From the NCBI GenBank assembly GCA_030043595.1, contig JASHXJ010000160.1:1-5257 (forward strand): DNA of 5,257 bases. The letters are read 5' to 3'. Positions 5,044 to 5,257 of the stretch are shown one piece after another. Origin of the DNA: Trebonia sp. (lineage in GTDB: Bacteria; Actinomycetota; Actinomycetes; Streptosporangiales; Streptosporangiaceae). Numbering within the stretch: the first letter of the stretch is position 1; the number at the start of each line of letters is the position of its first letter. The position numbers and the translations under genes were made by a program. The notes beneath the pieces are model-generated. The model made no database searches, had not been told where the DNA came from, and saw only the letters and a program-made list of their open reading frames with translations.

Positions 5044-5257
5044 TCAGCCGGCCGGCTCGAAGCGAATCTCGTGGCGGGCCGCGTCGGCTGCGGTGAACCG
5101 GAGCAGCCCGGCGCCTTCCTCAGCCAGTGCCGCGGCCGCCTGGCGGCTCAGTCCGGTGAACGGGGTGACGACGAGCGTGGCAGTGTCTTCGGCGCGCCGC
5201 ACGTTCCACAGGCCAGCGACGAACCCGTCGACCACGATGGTGGACCTGATGATCCCG
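5044..5257 (-). CDS. C-terminal fragment of probable winged-helix DNA-binding protein (YcaQ/AlkZ-like)
   Basis: The frame is open from the right edge to TGA at 5046-5044, giving about 71 visible residues. The GTG at 5235 is internal, since the frame continues upstream as I-I-R-S-T-I before V-V-D-G-F-V-A-G. The pattern V-D-G-F-V-A-G-x-W, then T-L-V-V-x-P-F and E-E-G-x-x-L-L-R-F, ending R-F-E-P, is what I recall at the C-terminus of the actinobacterial winged-helix DNA-binding domain proteins of the HTH_42 family. That family includes the DNA glycosylases AlkZ and YcaQ, which act on crosslinks and bulky lesions. The catalytic part lies outside the window, so glycosylase activity cannot be judged. 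The family call is from memory of a short stretch. Confidence 0.62.
   Translation of the reverse strand, partial: GIIRSTIVVDGFVAGLWNVRRAEDTATLVVTPFTGLSRQAAAALAEEGAGLLRFTAADAARHEIRFEPAG

Overview
The window is GC-rich with strongly G/C-biased third codon positions. It carries an LCP cell-wall ligase with a Gly/Pro/Arg cytoplasmic tail, a PhoP/PhoR-type two-component pair of the mycobacterial kind, and a tRNA-Lys with no encoded CCA. Together these point to an actinobacterium (Actinomycetota). A streptomycete- or Streptosporangiales-like lineage is plausible, but genus cannot be read from this sequence. I see no mobile element, CRISPR array or phage gene. Most of the window looks chromosomal and ordinary, with a few unusual details.

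Layout from left to right. (1) Positions 1-1039 (+): the 3' part of a LytR-CpsA-Psr (LCP) family protein, cut by the left edge. (2) 1180-1533 (+): a 117-residue single-domain LuxR/GerE-type DNA-binding protein with a clear Shine-Dalgarno sequence. (3) 1534-1683: a regulatory gap holding four CAG-centred sites spaced exactly 11 bp apart, next to a possible -10 element. (4) 1684-2406 and 2420-4234 (+): an OmpR-family response regulator and its HAMP/HisKA/HATPase sensor kinase, 13 bp apart and surely one operon. (5) 4231-4782 (-): a low-molecular-weight protein tyrosine phosphatase, tail-to-tail with the kinase and sharing the four bases CTAG in both stop codons. (6) 4919-4991 (+): tRNA-Lys(CUU) with a candidate promoter and an intrinsic terminator at 5000-5034. 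(7) 5044 to the right edge (-): the C-terminus of a probable winged-helix protein of the YcaQ/AlkZ (HTH_42) kind.

How the genes may work together. The sensor kinase should phosphorylate the response regulator, which probably binds the 11-bp-phased repeats in front of its own gene. The LCP protein acts outside the membrane, attaching glycopolymers to peptidoglycan. The phosphatase belongs to a family often tied to envelope polysaccharide control or secreted signalling. A shared envelope theme is therefore possible, but only the kinase-regulator link is directly supported. The feature most worth a second look is the kinase: about 42 extra residues, with clearly different codon use, sit at the tip of the DHp hairpin just after the phosphorylated histidine helix. 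A second Gly/Pro/Ala-rich insertion lies in its ATP-binding domain.
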